Part shown: positions 23,095 through 35,171 of the stretch, piece by piece
Position numbering within the stretch: position 1 is the stretch's first letter
Layout of the letters: each line of letters starts with the position of its first letter
Assembly: GCF_958298935.1 (NCBI RefSeq)
Contig: NC_084922.1
Coordinates: 46,721,958-46,785,957 of the forward strand
Direction of reading: 5' to 3'
Length of the DNA stretch: 64,000 bases
Origin: Phragmites australis
Lineage: Eukaryota; Streptophyta; Magnoliopsida; Poales; Poaceae
Notes under the pieces: generated by a model
What the model was told of the DNA's origin: nothing
Database searches by the model: none
The model's input: the letters and a program-made list of their open reading frames with translations, nothing else
Program-made: the position numbers and the translations under genes

Positions 23095-25936
23095 TCAGCC
23101 AGCCAGCCCTCGCCAACCTGTGGAATCGGATGAGAGAAAACATCAGATTACCATTCACTCAATCAGGAGCAGTGCATCAAGTAAACGAAAGACGGAACTA
23201 CTTGGGACAACAATATGAAGCTCTATATGGAATTCTGGAGTCAGATTGAAATTAATGGATGAGTTCTATATTCCTTGAATATACATCTTCTGGAAGGAAG
23301 GATTATTCAGGATAGAGTTGTCAATGAGGTATTCTGAATTTACTCATGCATATACATGTAGGTTCTCCAACATTGCAACCTATTCCGTTTTGACTATATA
23401 CAATTGTCAAGTTCAAGGTCTAGGAATCAATGTCACATGCTATTGTAGAGGAATCGCAGCACCAGAATATGCGTATTGAATATATACAAGGCCTAGAATT
23501 TCCGGGCTACTTCACAAGCACAATGGCTTGTGAGACAAGACAATATGTGGTCGCACAATAGTTTGCTTTGTTGATTCAGTCACATGTTCTCAGAAAATAT
23601 CACAAAAGAATGCTATCATAAATAAGGAACCTACCATTAGTCAAAAGGTGGGAAAATACAAGTTCGTTCCAAGCATCTGGAACTCCAGGAAGGCACCAGT
23701 GGCTGCAATCAAGTATGGTAGTAGGATGACTCCAAATGCCAATATGAGCATCACTTCTGAAGGCCCCCATCAAAGTCACATTTAGTATGGTGACAGGGAC
23801 ACTCATATTCGCCACAACATCAGCAAGTATATCCCCAAATTCTCTCCTGTCGTTTCCTTTGGCCTCAGCTGTAGGTTGTTCTGTTACTTCACATACCTTT
23901 TGATTTAAGCCACTTTACATATGAAAATATTCAGTCAGTGTATACTTTTTTCACAAAATGACATGTGCACAATGCATATCTACTTTCACATAGCTCCATA
24001 ACAATAATGATATACAGCGAATTTCGCGATCTATATCATCAGTTCAAAAAATGTAGTTACTCCTAGTCTCCTACCATGCAATAAATAAGAAAACTAAGAA
24101 ATGTACTAGGGAAAGCTTATGTGCATATTAGAAAAGAATGCACCTCCAGTGAGATGGTTCGTATGTACGGAAGAAGACATGTGTTCGGCTTAAATCAACT
24201 CTCTCTTTCACCCATGAGGCCCAAGTTTCAAGTGCCATTTTGAAAGCAGCATTAATGGATGTTCCCAGTTTAAGCACACCTCCAGCCTCAAAGTAGCAAC
24301 CCCTGTTGGAAAGATCAAACCTGAGTGTCCACGGTATATGAAGTTGACAATAAAGCAAATCAACAAACTGCAGATGGATTATATTAGATACCAAGGAATA
24401 CCCACACTAAAACTTATAAGGACAATGCCAGGTAGCCAATAGCTATCAAAGCTAAGCATTCAAAAGATTAAAGTATTCTAAAATCAAAATTCTGAAAGTT
24501 CATAGTTCATGTATGACATTGAAAACACCAAGAAGCCAAAAGAACATAATGCCTATTGAAAGAAGCATAAAACTTAGCATCATGAATCATATTTTTTAGT
24601 TGGATAGTAGCTCACCAGCAAGCAGGTGAGGACTATGATGTATCAGCATGAACCATAAAGAATGAGATGAAAGGAGAACCTAACACCCTGTGGTGTTGCT
24701 TTGACCTCAAGAAATAACTAGAGCTGATACATCACCAGCTCTTAAAGCAATCTCATCTATCTGGTGACCTGGTTTTTCTAAATATATGATCCTCACTAGT
24801 TTTTCTATGACCACACTTCATCAATGGTTCATGAAGGTAGTGAGAATAATTTGCCTGAACTCTTCTGAAAACTAATACTGTCTACCCTCCTTTTATCCTA
24901 GAGGGTTGCTTAGAAGTTACAAATACTAAATGGTGGTGACATCTTCCTGAGGAACAATGCACAGCCTATTTGATTTGCCATGGACAAAACGTGAATTTTC
25001 ATGGATTGCGATGAGTGAAAAGATATGAATTGAAACAAAAATAATTAAACTATTGGAAACTTGCTAGTTATTATTTATAAATTAGCTAAGAACAAAAGGT
25101 GTTGTGAATTAAAGTAAGATAACTCACATGTCAAATAATTTGCTGGCAGTCCACCAATGCCCTGAGTTGAAAATAAGCACATCTGCGCTTGCCCATTTCC
25201 TACTTATACCATCCAACTTATCGAGCTTGAGGATCGCACGGACCCTCCTGCGCCCGAGGCGAGGCGCAGGGATCTGTTGCACAAGAAATACAGACCGGAA
25301 GAACTCCACACTCAGGTTGAATGACTCAAATCTCACTCCTAAAAATCGGATTGTCTTTGAGATTTGGTTGCCATTAACCTCATAAACTGTCTTCGGGTCC
25401 TCCACCCCTGCCATCAGCATGCAAATGAAGGACTCCCACTGCGTTCGGCTCATCGAGTCCCCCACAAACACGACCCTCTTTCCTCTCAGCCACTCCAACA
25501 GATCGCGGGCACTGAACCGCGGCAAGTCGCAACTCCGCGGCTTCCACCGCCACTTGAGGTACTCGGTGTCCTTCCTCCCATTGGCCAGGCAATTGAACCC
25601 CCTCTCCGCAAACGGGCACTCGGAGCTGTTGTACAAGGGGTACCTCTCATCCGGCACCCAGCTGCCGTCGAACACGTCGCAGGACTCTAGGTTCTCGCCG
25701 GCAAACTCGGCGACCACGCGGCCCCGGCCCAAGTACCGGAAGACGTAGAGGTACAGGGCGCAGGAAAGCACGAGCGCGACGGAGGCCAGGAAGAAGGTCA
25801 AGGCGATGCGCTCGAACGACGGTCCCGCCCACCAGTTGCGATGCGCGGCCCCCGGCGTCGAGACCCGCGGGCTCCCGACGCCGCCCCTCGCTGTGAGCCG
25901 CGCCGATGTGCTCCGGTTAAAGCTCCCGCTCACCAT
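23095..25936 (-). CDS. TRICHOME BIREFRINGENCE-LIKE (TBL, DUF231) polysaccharide O-acetyltransferase
   Basis: Exons 25936-25128, 24302-24144, 23912-23635 and 23117-23095 join in frame to give 422 aa. TBL proteins are Golgi membrane enzymes that O-acetylate wall polysaccharides (xylan, mannan, pectin or xyloglucan, depending on the member). A single signal anchor lies at about residues 44-66. The TBL domain follows with CDVFDGSWV, the esterase-like GDSM at 159-162, GHWW, and the C-terminal DxxH motif DCSHWCLPG with D391 and H394. The last exon encodes only the end of the protein (GWRGLAG). I start at the ATG at 25936. The frame stays open upstream to a stop at about 26021-26023, but it contains no earlier ATG (the codon at 26008 is GTG). 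The exon 3 acceptor is weakly pyrimidine-rich; it was chosen because it restores frame and a family-like Gln-Lys-Val-Cys-Glu segment. The substrate cannot be read from sequence. Confidence 0.92.
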
Positions 25937-26023
25937 CTCCCCTTCGCCGCCGCCCGATCTCCCATTCCACAGCTCCCCTGTTGCCGAATCCGCTTGAAAC
26001 CAATTCACGGCAAAGCCCGATCA

Positions 26024-26890
26024 AACCAAAAATGGCTTCCAAACTCGCAGGCGCGGTTTCCTCCCAGTCCAGGAGCTACCTCATCGATAACTTCGCTTCC
26101 GCCCTTCCCGATTCAAATTCGTCCGGCGAATTGACTGGATCGAGCTGCGCGTCACCAAAGCTCGCACGCGACTCTGAGATCAATGGGCTCCGATTCGGTC
26201 GTTGTAGGGCAAAGGCGGCAAGTCTCCGAATCAACAGGACGCCAGGGAGATCAGGAACTCACCGGACTCTGGCAACTGGCACTCCCTCTCCAGCGATCGC
26301 CGGAGCGTCTGAGCTAACCCTAAGCAGGCCAGGAAACAGCTCTCGATCCAGCGGCGCGTGGCTAGCGGGAGGCCGTGGCTTGGTGAGCTCTCGCGCGGAC
26401 GCGGCGAGGCCAGGTCCGCGGAGTTGAGGAGTGGTTGTGAAGTGGGTAGTTTAAATACTTGGTGATCCAAGGGTGTTTCTGAAACCTAGGCTTGGGTGAA
26501 TTTTTTTTATTTATATATTTTTTACTTTCAATATTTATAAAATTACACGGCTGTATGAATAAATTATAAAAATAAGTTACCGTCATCCGTTTATCGGGAC
26601 ATATTGTGAGCCCTGTAGCTCACAAAATTAAAAAATGTGAAAAATGTTGTCAGGCCATGTGTCGCTCGTTCACTGAATGACACCTTTCTGTCGCCCGATG
26701 AACGGGCGAAATCTTGCATTTGTGAGCCCAAAAAAGTATCGCCCGCTGATCGGATGATATCTTTTGATCTCCACTGTTTGGCAAGCATCTAGTTCACTTG
26801 TGCTCATGTGTTTATTTTTTCATTTAACTCTCAATTTTATCCAGGAGTACAAGAGGATTCTCAATTTTTTAAATGTTTTTATCAGCAAAC
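26024..26890. other. TBL upstream region
   Basis: GC-rich DNA to about 26430 is probably the 5' leader and promoter of the TBL gene on the - strand; I see no clear TATA box. After that the composition changes sharply to AT-rich. Short frames on both strands have no recognisable domain. Confidence 0.45.
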
Positions 26891-26896
26891 TAGAGC

Positions 26897-27708
26897 TCAC
26901 TAGCAACCTATTTTAATTAGTTTAATCTAAAGAATCTAAGTCAATATTTTATTAAAATTCTCCAAAGAAGCCTAACTTTTATAACTTCTAGAAATTTTTA
27001 ATATTTCAAATAAATTCCCAAAACTCGGAAAAAAATTCACTAATATTCTTATTATGTGATTTATTAATTTATAAAACTATTTCCAACCCTAGGTTATTTG
27101 GTGAAAATATGAGTTCCTTTATAATGCTCCATTTATATGTATTTTTATCATTTCATATGATATTCTCTTTTCAATTCAATTTGAATTCAAACAAATTCAA
27201 ACAATTATATGAAATGTGTAGGATTTGGATGAATCTGTGCATATTTGAATTTATTTGAATCAAATTGAATTAAAAAGAAAATATCACATGAAATGATAAA
27301 GACTCATTCGTTAATTAAGACATGCCCAATAATCCCTTGTACAACAATTGTTTGAATTCATATTGAATTAAAAAAATAAATATCATATGAAATGATAAAA
27401 ATGCATATGAATGCGTATATTTGTTTGAATTTAAATTAAAGTAAAAAGAGAATATCACTTGAAATGATAAAAATGCATATAAATGAAATATTACAAAAGA
27501 ACCCACTTTTTTTTACCAAATAACCTAGGATTGGAAATATTTTTATAAATTAGTAAATCACATGATAAGGATATTAGTGTTTTTCTTGATTTTTTGGAAT
27601 TTATTTGATACATTAAAAATTGCTATGGGTTATAAAAGTAGGTTTTTTTAGAGAATTTTAATTAAATATTGGCTTAGGCTTTTAGATCAAACTAATTAAA
27701 ATGAGTTG
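26897..27708. repeat. Long AT-rich foldback (inverted repeat) of about 810 bp
   Basis: The left arm starts ACTAGCAACCTATTTTAATT, and the right arm ends with its near complement, AATTAAAATGAGTTGCTAGT. Further matching blocks run inward, such as CCTAGGTTATTTGGT (left) against ACCAAATAACCTAGG (right), and the AGAATATCA/TGATATTCT pair. The arms are about 200 bp with good matching and continue more loosely toward a centre near 27300, where AT-rich units with TATCATATGAAATGATAAAA recur. It is non-coding. It could be a MITE or foldback transposon; no target duplication is certain. Confidence 0.8.
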
Positions 27709-29220
27709 CTAGTACTACAAAATTTGTTTTATATGTCGGTTTAGAGTTACCGGTTCACCAAAATCAGGTATAGATATAATTGTCACTGTCGGTTTATAAG
27801 TAAAGTAGCATCACTATTGGTTTTAGAAATCATCACTCTTGGCTCGTATTGTACACCAGCAGCGAAAGGTTTCAGTGCCTATTAAAAAAACACCTGGCAG
27901 AGAAGCCTGACGTGGTAACATCAATCATAAACTTAAAGTATAAAAATATAGATGCGTCATGGAAGTACCGTCGGACGAATAGGTTGAAAATGATAACATA
28001 GTTTGATTTTAAATAGAATCTGGAAAAAAAGATAAGAAAATTATTTGCTATTTTTTCTCTTAATTTCTTTATTTAATTTTATTAATAAAATATGTTACAT
28101 ATTTGTAGCCGTTAACGAGACGTTGCGGTTAAAGGAAGAGAATAAATAATAAAAATAAATAAATTATTTAAATTTTAAAGATTTTTATTATATTAAAAAA
28201 GAGTAGAGAAAAGATAATATCAGAACTAGTTCGTGTTTTATATAGCAGATATTTTTATAGGAGAGCGTGCCGGAGAGGACAAAACTTATGCCCGGTGGTG
28301 CGGAAAGAACAACCGATTTCCACAAGGTTTGGCCATCGCTCAGGGCAGCAGAACGCACGCCCGGTTCGTACGACACGCGATCGCAGACTTGCACGCACGG
28401 AAGGCGAGCGCCGGTTGAGATCCCATCGGGCTGAATGCTGATTGATCCCCACGAGGCCACGAAAGACAGCGTCCCGGTTTAGGTTTGAAGATCTTGCCTG
28501 CCTGGTCTTCCCAATTCCCGCACAGCAACGCAGCTGACCAAGACGCTGGACAAATGAGGTGTGGAGCGATATGGACCATGGGCGCTTGGACAGGTAGGCC
28601 GGTGGTTGTGTCTCGATTCGACAATTTTCTGCAGCGCGTGTCGCGTACGAGGCCACTTGGCACTTGCGGCACGCACGTGCCATGCACCCCGGACCCCGGT
28701 TGTAAAATCCAGGGGCGGTCCACGGTGTTTTGCCTTGATCCGGCTCCCCCAATCAGCCTCGGTCACTCGGTAATAAACGCCGAGAGAGTTGCACGTCTGG
28801 GTCAACAGCAGCAGCAACAAGGCTCTTGGCACTAGCACTAGCACATCGCAATGGAGTTCGCAGCGGTCAGGGTCACCGGGGAGTGCACCTCCGTCAACCT
28901 AGTGCGTTTTGGCAGAAATAATCGCAGTCACAGACTCACAGTCTGCTGCCAATTTGCCCCAGACAAGTCGGGCCCATATGCAGGCCTAATGACTCGAATT
29001 TATCACCGACATAATCATCACATGCACTGCTTAGGCATAACCTTTTCAAGATGATTCACCTTATATAAAGCTGCTTTTAAAAACTCTAGCTGATTCAAAT
29101 AACTTAGCTTTTAGTCTAACTAACAATAATCTAACCATCTAGCTAACATAATCTCATAAGTTAGCTCCCCTAGCTATTTTCAACTAATGCATGTTAAAAA
29201 GACCCTTTTATCTTTCACCC
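27709..29220. other. Intergenic DNA
   Basis: No supported gene. At 27711 TACTACAAAATTTG followed by repeated GTCGGTTT resembles a CACTA-type end, but no partner end was found. The segment 28260-28860 is GC-richer and ends in an ATG context (28851, MEFAAVRVTGECTSVN) that could be a stranded first exon, but no splice donor or domain supports it. Confidence 0.4.
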
Positions 29221-29409
29221 TGATCTTATCCCCTCACCTGCACGTGTTCTTTTTGTTCTCGCTCACCTTCTCTCCCTCACGGCCGTAGCCGTCATCGCCC
29301 ATCCCTCCCTCACGCTCGTAGCCGCCACCGCTCATCTCTCCCTCACGCTCGCCGAACCCAAGACACCGTTGGGGTTGAGGTTCTATCGTCGTAGCCTCAA
29401 ATCTCGCCC

Positions 29410-29829
29410 ATGGACCTTTTTAGGGAGAATGGGGTGAGCCGGTTCGTGGATCCCATCCCATCATCACCTAATCCCGCCACCAGGGACTTCTTCTCCAAGC
29501 CGAACACTTCCCTTGGCGGCCATGGTGTTACTCCTCGACACGGATTCGGCAAAATAAAGGGGCTCGATCTCAATTTTTAGGCCCCTAACTTCCCTAACTT
29601 GATGTCATACCAGGAGATGCTGCTTTCTTTGTCGGTCGGCAACATCGGGGAGGCAGAGGTTGCAGGTAAGCGTCGAGGCACTGGCCCTTCTCGATCCACT
29701 AGTGCAGGCCATGCTACCGCGGCGACATGCACCAGATGGGGCAGCAATCCTGTTGCCATGGCAGCAAGGTCGTTCTGCGCTCCTCAAACGGCCAAAGCTG
29801 CCACCAAAGACGCACGTGGAACTCCTTAG
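29410..29829 (+). pseudogene. Degenerate N-terminal fragment resembling PIF/Harbinger ORF1-type proteins
   Basis: The frame from ATG 29410 reads MDLFRENGVSRFVDP, and later GLDLNF, then a TAG at 29578-29580, and continues in the same frame with APNFPNLMSYQEML, followed by Gly/Arg/Ser-rich sequence ending at 29829. This layout (short acidic start, LDLN...FP motif, then a low-complexity linker) recalls the N-termini of Myb/SANT-like proteins encoded by Harbinger-type transposons in grasses. The DNA-binding domain is absent, so it is a truncated relic. The family call is from memory of such proteins and is tentative. Confidence 0.4.
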
Positions 29830-30620
29830 GTCACTGTGACCGCAACTGGGAGTGGTAGAACTCCTTGGGTCACCGCCGCCGCCACAGCTAGGAGTGGTGG
29901 CACTCCTCAGTTTGCTCCTAGTTCTAGATAGTACCCTTATGATCCAGAAGCTTGCTCCTAGTCCTAGATAGCTAGTAATATAACCACGATAACACAAATT
30001 ACTAGCTAGCAGACAACTACATATTGGTAAAGAAGCTAGATCGATAGATCATATATACATGAAGAATGCAGCTTGATATAGTAACAGGGCGGCCACAACA
30101 ACTGTTGCAAAACGCAAGATACAGTCTAGCACCAAAAAGATAAGGTGATAGCATAAATTTACCGCCTAATAGCAGGCCTAACAGCAGGTGGATATAAACT
30201 TGACGTAAAAAAATAGTAATAAAGATAAGAATACTATAAATAATTAATACTTAAAATATTTTTACTAGTTACTAACTTATAATCTAGGAATCTAAACCGT
30301 CTCTAGCTTTTTACTTAGTAACCTTTTTACTAACTAGTGTTTAATAATCCATAAACTCTAACCCATCTAAACATGACCTGAGACGGATGACCGAGATCAT
30401 ATCCACCGGATGGGGAGTTTTTATGGGTCCTCGGCCAACTGCCAACGGCTCACCGGCCTAGGAAGGCAACCCATGAACTGCTCCCGGACAGGCAGGCACC
30501 GTGTGCCCCTCGAAACACCCACAGAATTCATTGGCCCCCGACTTCCCGCAAAACCACTGCACCCACTGGTTTTCCTCCCACCAGCCACGCTCCAGCTTGT
30601 CGCACCCCGTCGCCCAGATT

Positions 30621-30630
30621 ATTTATATAC
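30621..30630 (+). promoter_or_regulatory. TATA box of the acyl-ACP desaturase gene
   Basis: ATTTATATAC lies about 74 bp upstream of the start codon at 30704, in an otherwise GC-rich leader. Transcription would start at about 30655. Confidence 0.6.
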
Positions 30631-30703
30631 ACGCGCCGTCGTTAGCCGTCCAAGAAAGCAATCCCCTCACCCCACTCCACAGTCAGCCACAGCCAAGCCA
30701 ACA

Positions 30704-31933
30704 ATGCAGGCCCAGGGCATCGTCGCCCGCGCCCCGGTGGCGATGGCGCCAACCCCCGCGCTCCGCCGGCAATGCCGCGTGTCCGCGGTGGCGGTGGCGG
30801 CGCCCCCCGTGCGGGCCCGCGTGACGCACTCGATGCCGCCGGAGAAGGCGGAAGTGTTCCGGTCCCTGGAGGGCTGGGCGGCGCGGTCGCTGCTGCCGCT
30901 GCTCAAGCCCGTGGAGGAGTGCTGGCAGCCGACGGACTTCCTGCCGGACTCCTCGTCCGAGATGTTCGAGCACGGGGTCAGTGAGCTGCGCGCGCGCGCC
31001 GCGGGGCTGCCCGACGAGTACTTCGTCGTGCTGGTGGGGGACATGGTCACGGAGGAGGCGCTGCCCACGTACCAGACCATGATCAACACGCTCGACGGCG
31101 TCCGCGACGAGACCGGCGCCAGTGCGTGCCCGTGGGCCGTCTGGACGCGCACCTGGACCGCCGAGGAGAACCGCCACGGTGACATCCTCGGGAAGTACAT
31201 GTACCTCTCCGGTCGAGTCGACATGCGCATGGTCGAGAAGACAGTGCAGTACCTCATCGGCTCCGGCATGGTACGCGTCACCAACATTTTGGATCTTGCA
31301 ATGCTCCATTGCATTATTTGAAGTCTCAAATGTTGATTGCTGAGGCTGGGGTTTGAATCGCAGGACCCGGGAACGGAGAACAACCCGTACCTGGGCTTCG
31401 TGTACACGAGCTTCCAGGAGCGCGCAACGGCTGTCTCGCACGGCAACACCGCGCGGCTCGCCAGGGCGCACGGGGACGACGTCCTGGCGCGCATCTGCGG
31501 CACAATCGCCGCCGACGAGAAGCGTCACGAGACGGCGTACGGGCGCATCGTGGAGCAGCTGCTGCAGCTCGACCCGGAGGGCGCCATGCTCGCCATCGCG
31601 GACATGATGCGCAAGCGGATCACCATGCCCGCGCACCTCATGCACGACGGCCGTGACATGAACCTGTTCGAACACTTCGCCGCCGTCGCGCAGCGCCTCG
31701 GCGTGTACACTGCCCGGGACTACGCAGACATCGTCGAATTCCTCGTCAAGCGGTGGAAGCTGGAGATCCTGGAGAGCGGGCTCTCCGGCGAGGGCCGCAG
31801 GGCCCGGGACTTCGTGTGCGGGCTCCCCCAGAGGATGCGACGGGCCTCGGAGCGCGCCGGGGACAGAGCCAAGAAGGATGACCTCAGGAAGGTCAAGTTC
31901 AGTTGGATCTTTGATAGGGAAGTGGTTGTCTAG
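30704..31933 (+). CDS. SAD: Plastid acyl-[acyl-carrier-protein] desaturase (stearoyl-ACP desaturase family)
   Basis: Exon 1 (30704-31270) and exon 2 (31364-31933) join at phase 0 to give 378 aa. Family role: soluble di-iron enzyme of the plastid stroma that introduces a double bond into acyl-ACP, giving mainly oleoyl-ACP. An Ala/Arg-rich transit peptide of about 35-40 residues precedes the mature start ([18 protein letters not shown]). The iron ligands are in place: TEEALPTYQ (E117/E118 region), EENRHG (E155, H158), SFQERAT (E208) and ADEKRHE (E241, H244). The C-terminus is [11 protein letters not shown]. Compared with the canonical SAD sequences I remember, the segments [19 protein letters not shown] and [10 protein letters not shown] are divergent. 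It may be a specialised paralogue with altered chain-length or position specificity, but activity cannot be read from sequence. Confidence 0.95.
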
Positions 31934-32570
31934 TCACTTGGCTTTGTTGCTGACTTCTGGGTATGAGATTATCACGTCATGTCGTTGTCTGTCAGTGTCA
32001 GGTCATGTATTTGCAGTGCAGTAATTGTGCTTCCTGGTATTATAAAATTCGGTGCAATGTATGTTCTGGAATCTTGGCAAGAAACGGTTCGATTTTGACT
32101 CTATACAGAATTTAGTGGTGCCAGTTCACTGACAAGAGCATGAAAAATGGACAAAAAAATGTATAGCGATCTGTGGAAGCTCAGTACCCAGTTAATCGGA
32201 CAAGGGATAACATGAACGCCAATAAGGATGCATTGATTATTGGATTTATATTAAGATTTCCCAAAAAGTTTGAAATGGAGAAGTTATATGCCCTCGTTAT
32301 ATTTCATATGCCAACGCAAATAAAAAAACATAGAAATGTATTGACTACAATACGATAGTTTCTTGTGGGTTTATTTTGCGAATGTACGAACTTTCGGAAA
32401 TAAACCCATGGAAGTTTAGTGACTCCAGCCACAAGTTTAATTACACCAAAGTAATGGTCGCTATATGTTTTTTTTGTGAGTCAGCTACTGGGATCAGATC
32501 ACCAAAAAACCTGAGAAAAATAAATGAACAAACTTACAGTAATGTAGCTGGCAGTTGGCATAATGTACTA
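31934..32570. other. Region between the convergent SAD and PPR genes
   Basis: The SAD 3' UTR and the 3' end of the convergent PPR gene share this interval. It is AT-rich after 32050, with only short meaningless frames. Confidence 0.5.
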
Positions 32571-34202
32571 CTACTGTCTACTGCCTGCATACACTTGGCA
32601 TTCAGGTATGTCAATCTCAAGTGAACTGCACCCTGGAGTCTTCTCAATCCCATGGCGCGCCATTTTCCTCCTCACGTACTCTGCCTGCTCCCACCGCTCC
32701 GAAGCAGCCATGAGATTTGACAGCATGATGTACTCTGCATCATTAGACAATGCACGACCAGAATGCAATCGATGGATCTCATCCGATACCCATCTTGACA
32801 TCTCTGCATCACCATGCACTCTGCAGGCTCCAAGCAGCGCTCCCCAGATCACCTCGTTGGGTTCCTCAGGCATGTTCTTGACAATCTCGTAGGCTTCCTT
32901 CAATTTTCCAGCACGGCCTAAGAGATCAACCAAGCATCCATAATGCTCCACTCTAGCCTCAACTCCATACACATGGAACTTCTTGAAGATTCTTAAGCCT
33001 TCGTCCACAAATCCTCCGTGCGTGCAAGCTCCAAGCACAGCAAGAAGTGTGATCGCATTAGGCTTCTGCTCCGAACGCTCCATCTGGAAGAACAGCCGAA
33101 GCGCCTCATCGCTCTGGCCATGGCTAGCAAGTGCAGAGATCATGGAGTTCCAGCATTCAGTGTTTCTCCATCGCATGATGTCAAAGATGTATCGCGCATA
33201 CGCGAGGTCACCACACTTGGCGTACATGTCAACCAGACCGTTCATCACGAAGTGGTTCTTCCGGATATGCTTCCGATTGATGAACTCATGCATCTGCTTA
33301 CCTTGCTCTAGCGAACCCAGCTGCGCGCAGGCAGACAGCACACTCGCCATGGTGAACTCGTCCGGCTTGACCCTCTCCTCCAGCATCGAATGGAAGGCCT
33401 CCAACGCCTTCTCAATGCAGCCAATTTGCGCGTACCCAGCAATCAGCGCGTTCCAGTTCACCAGGTTCCGCGCCGGGATCCTGTCGAACACCGCCCGCGC
33501 CTCCTCGGCGTCGCCAGCCTTGAAGTACCCGGTGACCATCGACGACCAAACAAACGCGTTCCTCGCAGGCATCCTATCGAACAACTCCCTCGCCGTTTCC
33601 ATGTCCCCGGCGGCCACGTAGCCGTGCACGACCACGGTCCACGTGACAACGGTCCGCATGCCCGGCGGCGTGGCCTCGAACCACCTCCTGGCCTCCGCGA
33701 TGTCGCCCTTCTCCGCGAACCCCCGGATCAGCGTCGCCCACGTGACGGACGTCCAGGAAGGCATACCGCCGAACAGCGCCAGGGCCCCGTCCATGTCGCC
33801 CGCCGCCGCGTACCCGGCGAGCAGGGCGTTGCACGTGACGACGTTCCGCTCGGGCATTTCATCGAACGCCCTGCGCGCGTCGGCGAGGGCGCCGCACTTG
33901 CAGTACATCGACACCAGCGTGGTGCCGACGAGCAGGTCGCGGGCGAAGGCGGACTTGACGGCCTCCGCGTGGAGGGACCTGCCGAGGCCGGGCTCAGCGC
34001 GGGAGGCGACGGCGGCCTTGAGGAGGACGGGGAGGAGGGGCTGGTGGTGCGTTCGCCGGGGCAGGTTCCTGGCGTAGACGAGGGCGGCTTCCCGGAGGGA
34101 GGAATGGGAGGCGTACTCCCTGACGAGGTGGGCCCACTTGTCAGGCTCGCGGGACCCGCTCGTCAGGTAGACGGCGTGGAGCTGCCTCGCTCGGTTCGCC
34201 AT
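32571..34202 (-). CDS. PLS-class, E-type pentatricopeptide repeat protein
   Basis: A single uninterrupted exon encodes 543 aa, typical of intronless plant PPR genes. Such proteins bind organellar RNA in a sequence-specific way, and PLS/E members usually act in C-to-U RNA editing in mitochondria or plastids. Repeats run from about residue 60 to residue 460, for example [76 protein letters not shown] and [19 protein letters not shown]. The E domain follows with [32 protein letters not shown] and [10 protein letters not shown]. It ends soon after, with no DYW deaminase domain. The N-terminal targeting signal is not obvious. The layout resembles the Arabidopsis At3g21470-type protein as I remember it. 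A TATA-like CATATAAG lies at about 34252-34262 on the same strand. Confidence 0.95.
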   Translation of the reverse strand: MANRARQLHAVYLTSGSREPDKWAHLVREYASHSSLREAALVYARNLPRRTHHQPLLPVLLKAAVASRAEPGLGRSLHAEAVKSAFARDLLVGTTLVSMYCKCGALADARRAFDEMPERNVVTCNALLAGYAAAGDMDGALALFGGMPSWTSVTWATLIRGFAEKGDIAEARRWFEATPPGMRTVVTWTVVVHGYVAAGDMETARELFDRMPARNAFVWSSMVTGYFKAGDAEEARAVFDRIPARNLVNWNALIAGYAQIGCIEKALEAFHSMLEERVKPDEFTMASVLSACAQLGSLEQGKQMHEFINRKHIRKNHFVMNGLVDMYAKCGDLAYARYIFDIMRWRNTECWNSMISALASHGQSDEALRLFFQMERSEQKPNAITLLAVLGACTHGGFVDEGLRIFKKFHVYGVEARVEHYGCLVDLLGRAGKLKEAYEIVKNMPEEPNEVIWGALLGACRVHGDAEMSRWVSDEIHRLHSGRALSNDAEYIMLSNLMAASERWEQAEYVRRKMARHGIEKTPGCSSLEIDIPECQVYAGSRQ

Positions 34203-34262
34203 GCGAGCGGCCCTCAGCCGGTCAGCCCCTCCTGCTACGCCGCCGCTCTGGTCTTATATGGC

Positions 34263-35171
34263 TGGTGTCTTGGTCACAGTGAGACAGAGAGACCTCGGAG
34301 AAATCAGTGAAACCGAAGCTGAGACGACGCGAATTCGTCTCTAGTGATGTCTAGCGTACATCAATGGTACGAATCTGTGCTTCTGTCTGTTTCATTGTGT
34401 CTGTTTCATTGGATCGCAATGCTCAAATGATCGTCACTGGTTATATTTGTACTAGAGCGTTGCTACATGTCAATCGCCTGAAAATTAAGCATCTTTTAGT
34501 CGCCGTTAAATATTAGACGTTAAATTGTATTGTAACTTTAAATACTGTAGCAATAATATTATAGTGATTCCGTCAGTTTACCGTGTCGAATTTACTGTTT
34601 ATGATATACAGTAACGTAAAATATGATCTATCTTTCGTTCACATCAATTTAAAATCATCTAATTTCAGCAGCCGGTAAAGTCAGAGGATCCTCGTCGCTC
34701 ACATGTCCTCAACAGCGCTTTCGCATCCGTGCAGATTCTGCTGCCGCGCTAAATCAGCTTCACCTGGCAGTCTTCGTGCCTCCCTCACCTCGGCACATGC
34801 CCAACCAACAGTCGTCCACCATTCGCGGCGGCCGCTGGTCAGCCTGCAGGCTAATATCTAAGCAGCCAAAACCTCACTGGCGGCAGTGCCCTGATCTAAA
34901 AAATCTAGGAGGCACGTATGTACTGTTGTACACAATCAGTCAGAAAGACTAAGCCAGAAAAGGTACAAGCTCTTTGATTCAAACGGAATCTAAACTGACA
35001 CGCTCCAGAGTCCACAGAAGAAGCGAATTGCAAAATAGCAGCGAATCCTACGCTGAAAGGATATGCAAGATACTAGTTACCATTAACTATCATAATATCA
35101 TCACATGAGTGGCAATGAGATGCCATCTCGGGTTTCACCAATCACCGCACGTTAGTGAGCCAGTTGTATTG
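34263..35171. other. Intergenic DNA between the PPR gene and the gypsy element
   Basis: AT-rich with no frame of interest. I see no gene, RNA or named repeat in it. Confidence 0.5.

Noticed and set aside
25937..26008. Longer TBL N-terminus beginning at 26008
   Set aside because: The codon at 26008 is GTG, not ATG, and a stop lies just upstream (26021-26023); the first ATG in the frame is at 25936.
27711..27880. CACTA-transposon end (TACTACAAAA with GTCGGTTT repeats)
   Set aside because: The first base differs from CACTA, and no inverted partner end or 3-bp duplication was found within several kb.
30667..31675. Long antisense frames (278-330 codons) opposite the desaturase exons
   Set aside because: They are shadows of a very GC-rich coding exon (high GC at third positions removes stops on the other strand) and show only Arg/His/Val-rich low-complexity sequence.
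33390..34310. 306-codon + strand frame opposite the PPR gene
   Set aside because: Antisense to a complete intronless PPR gene, Arg/Pro/Gly-rich, no domain.
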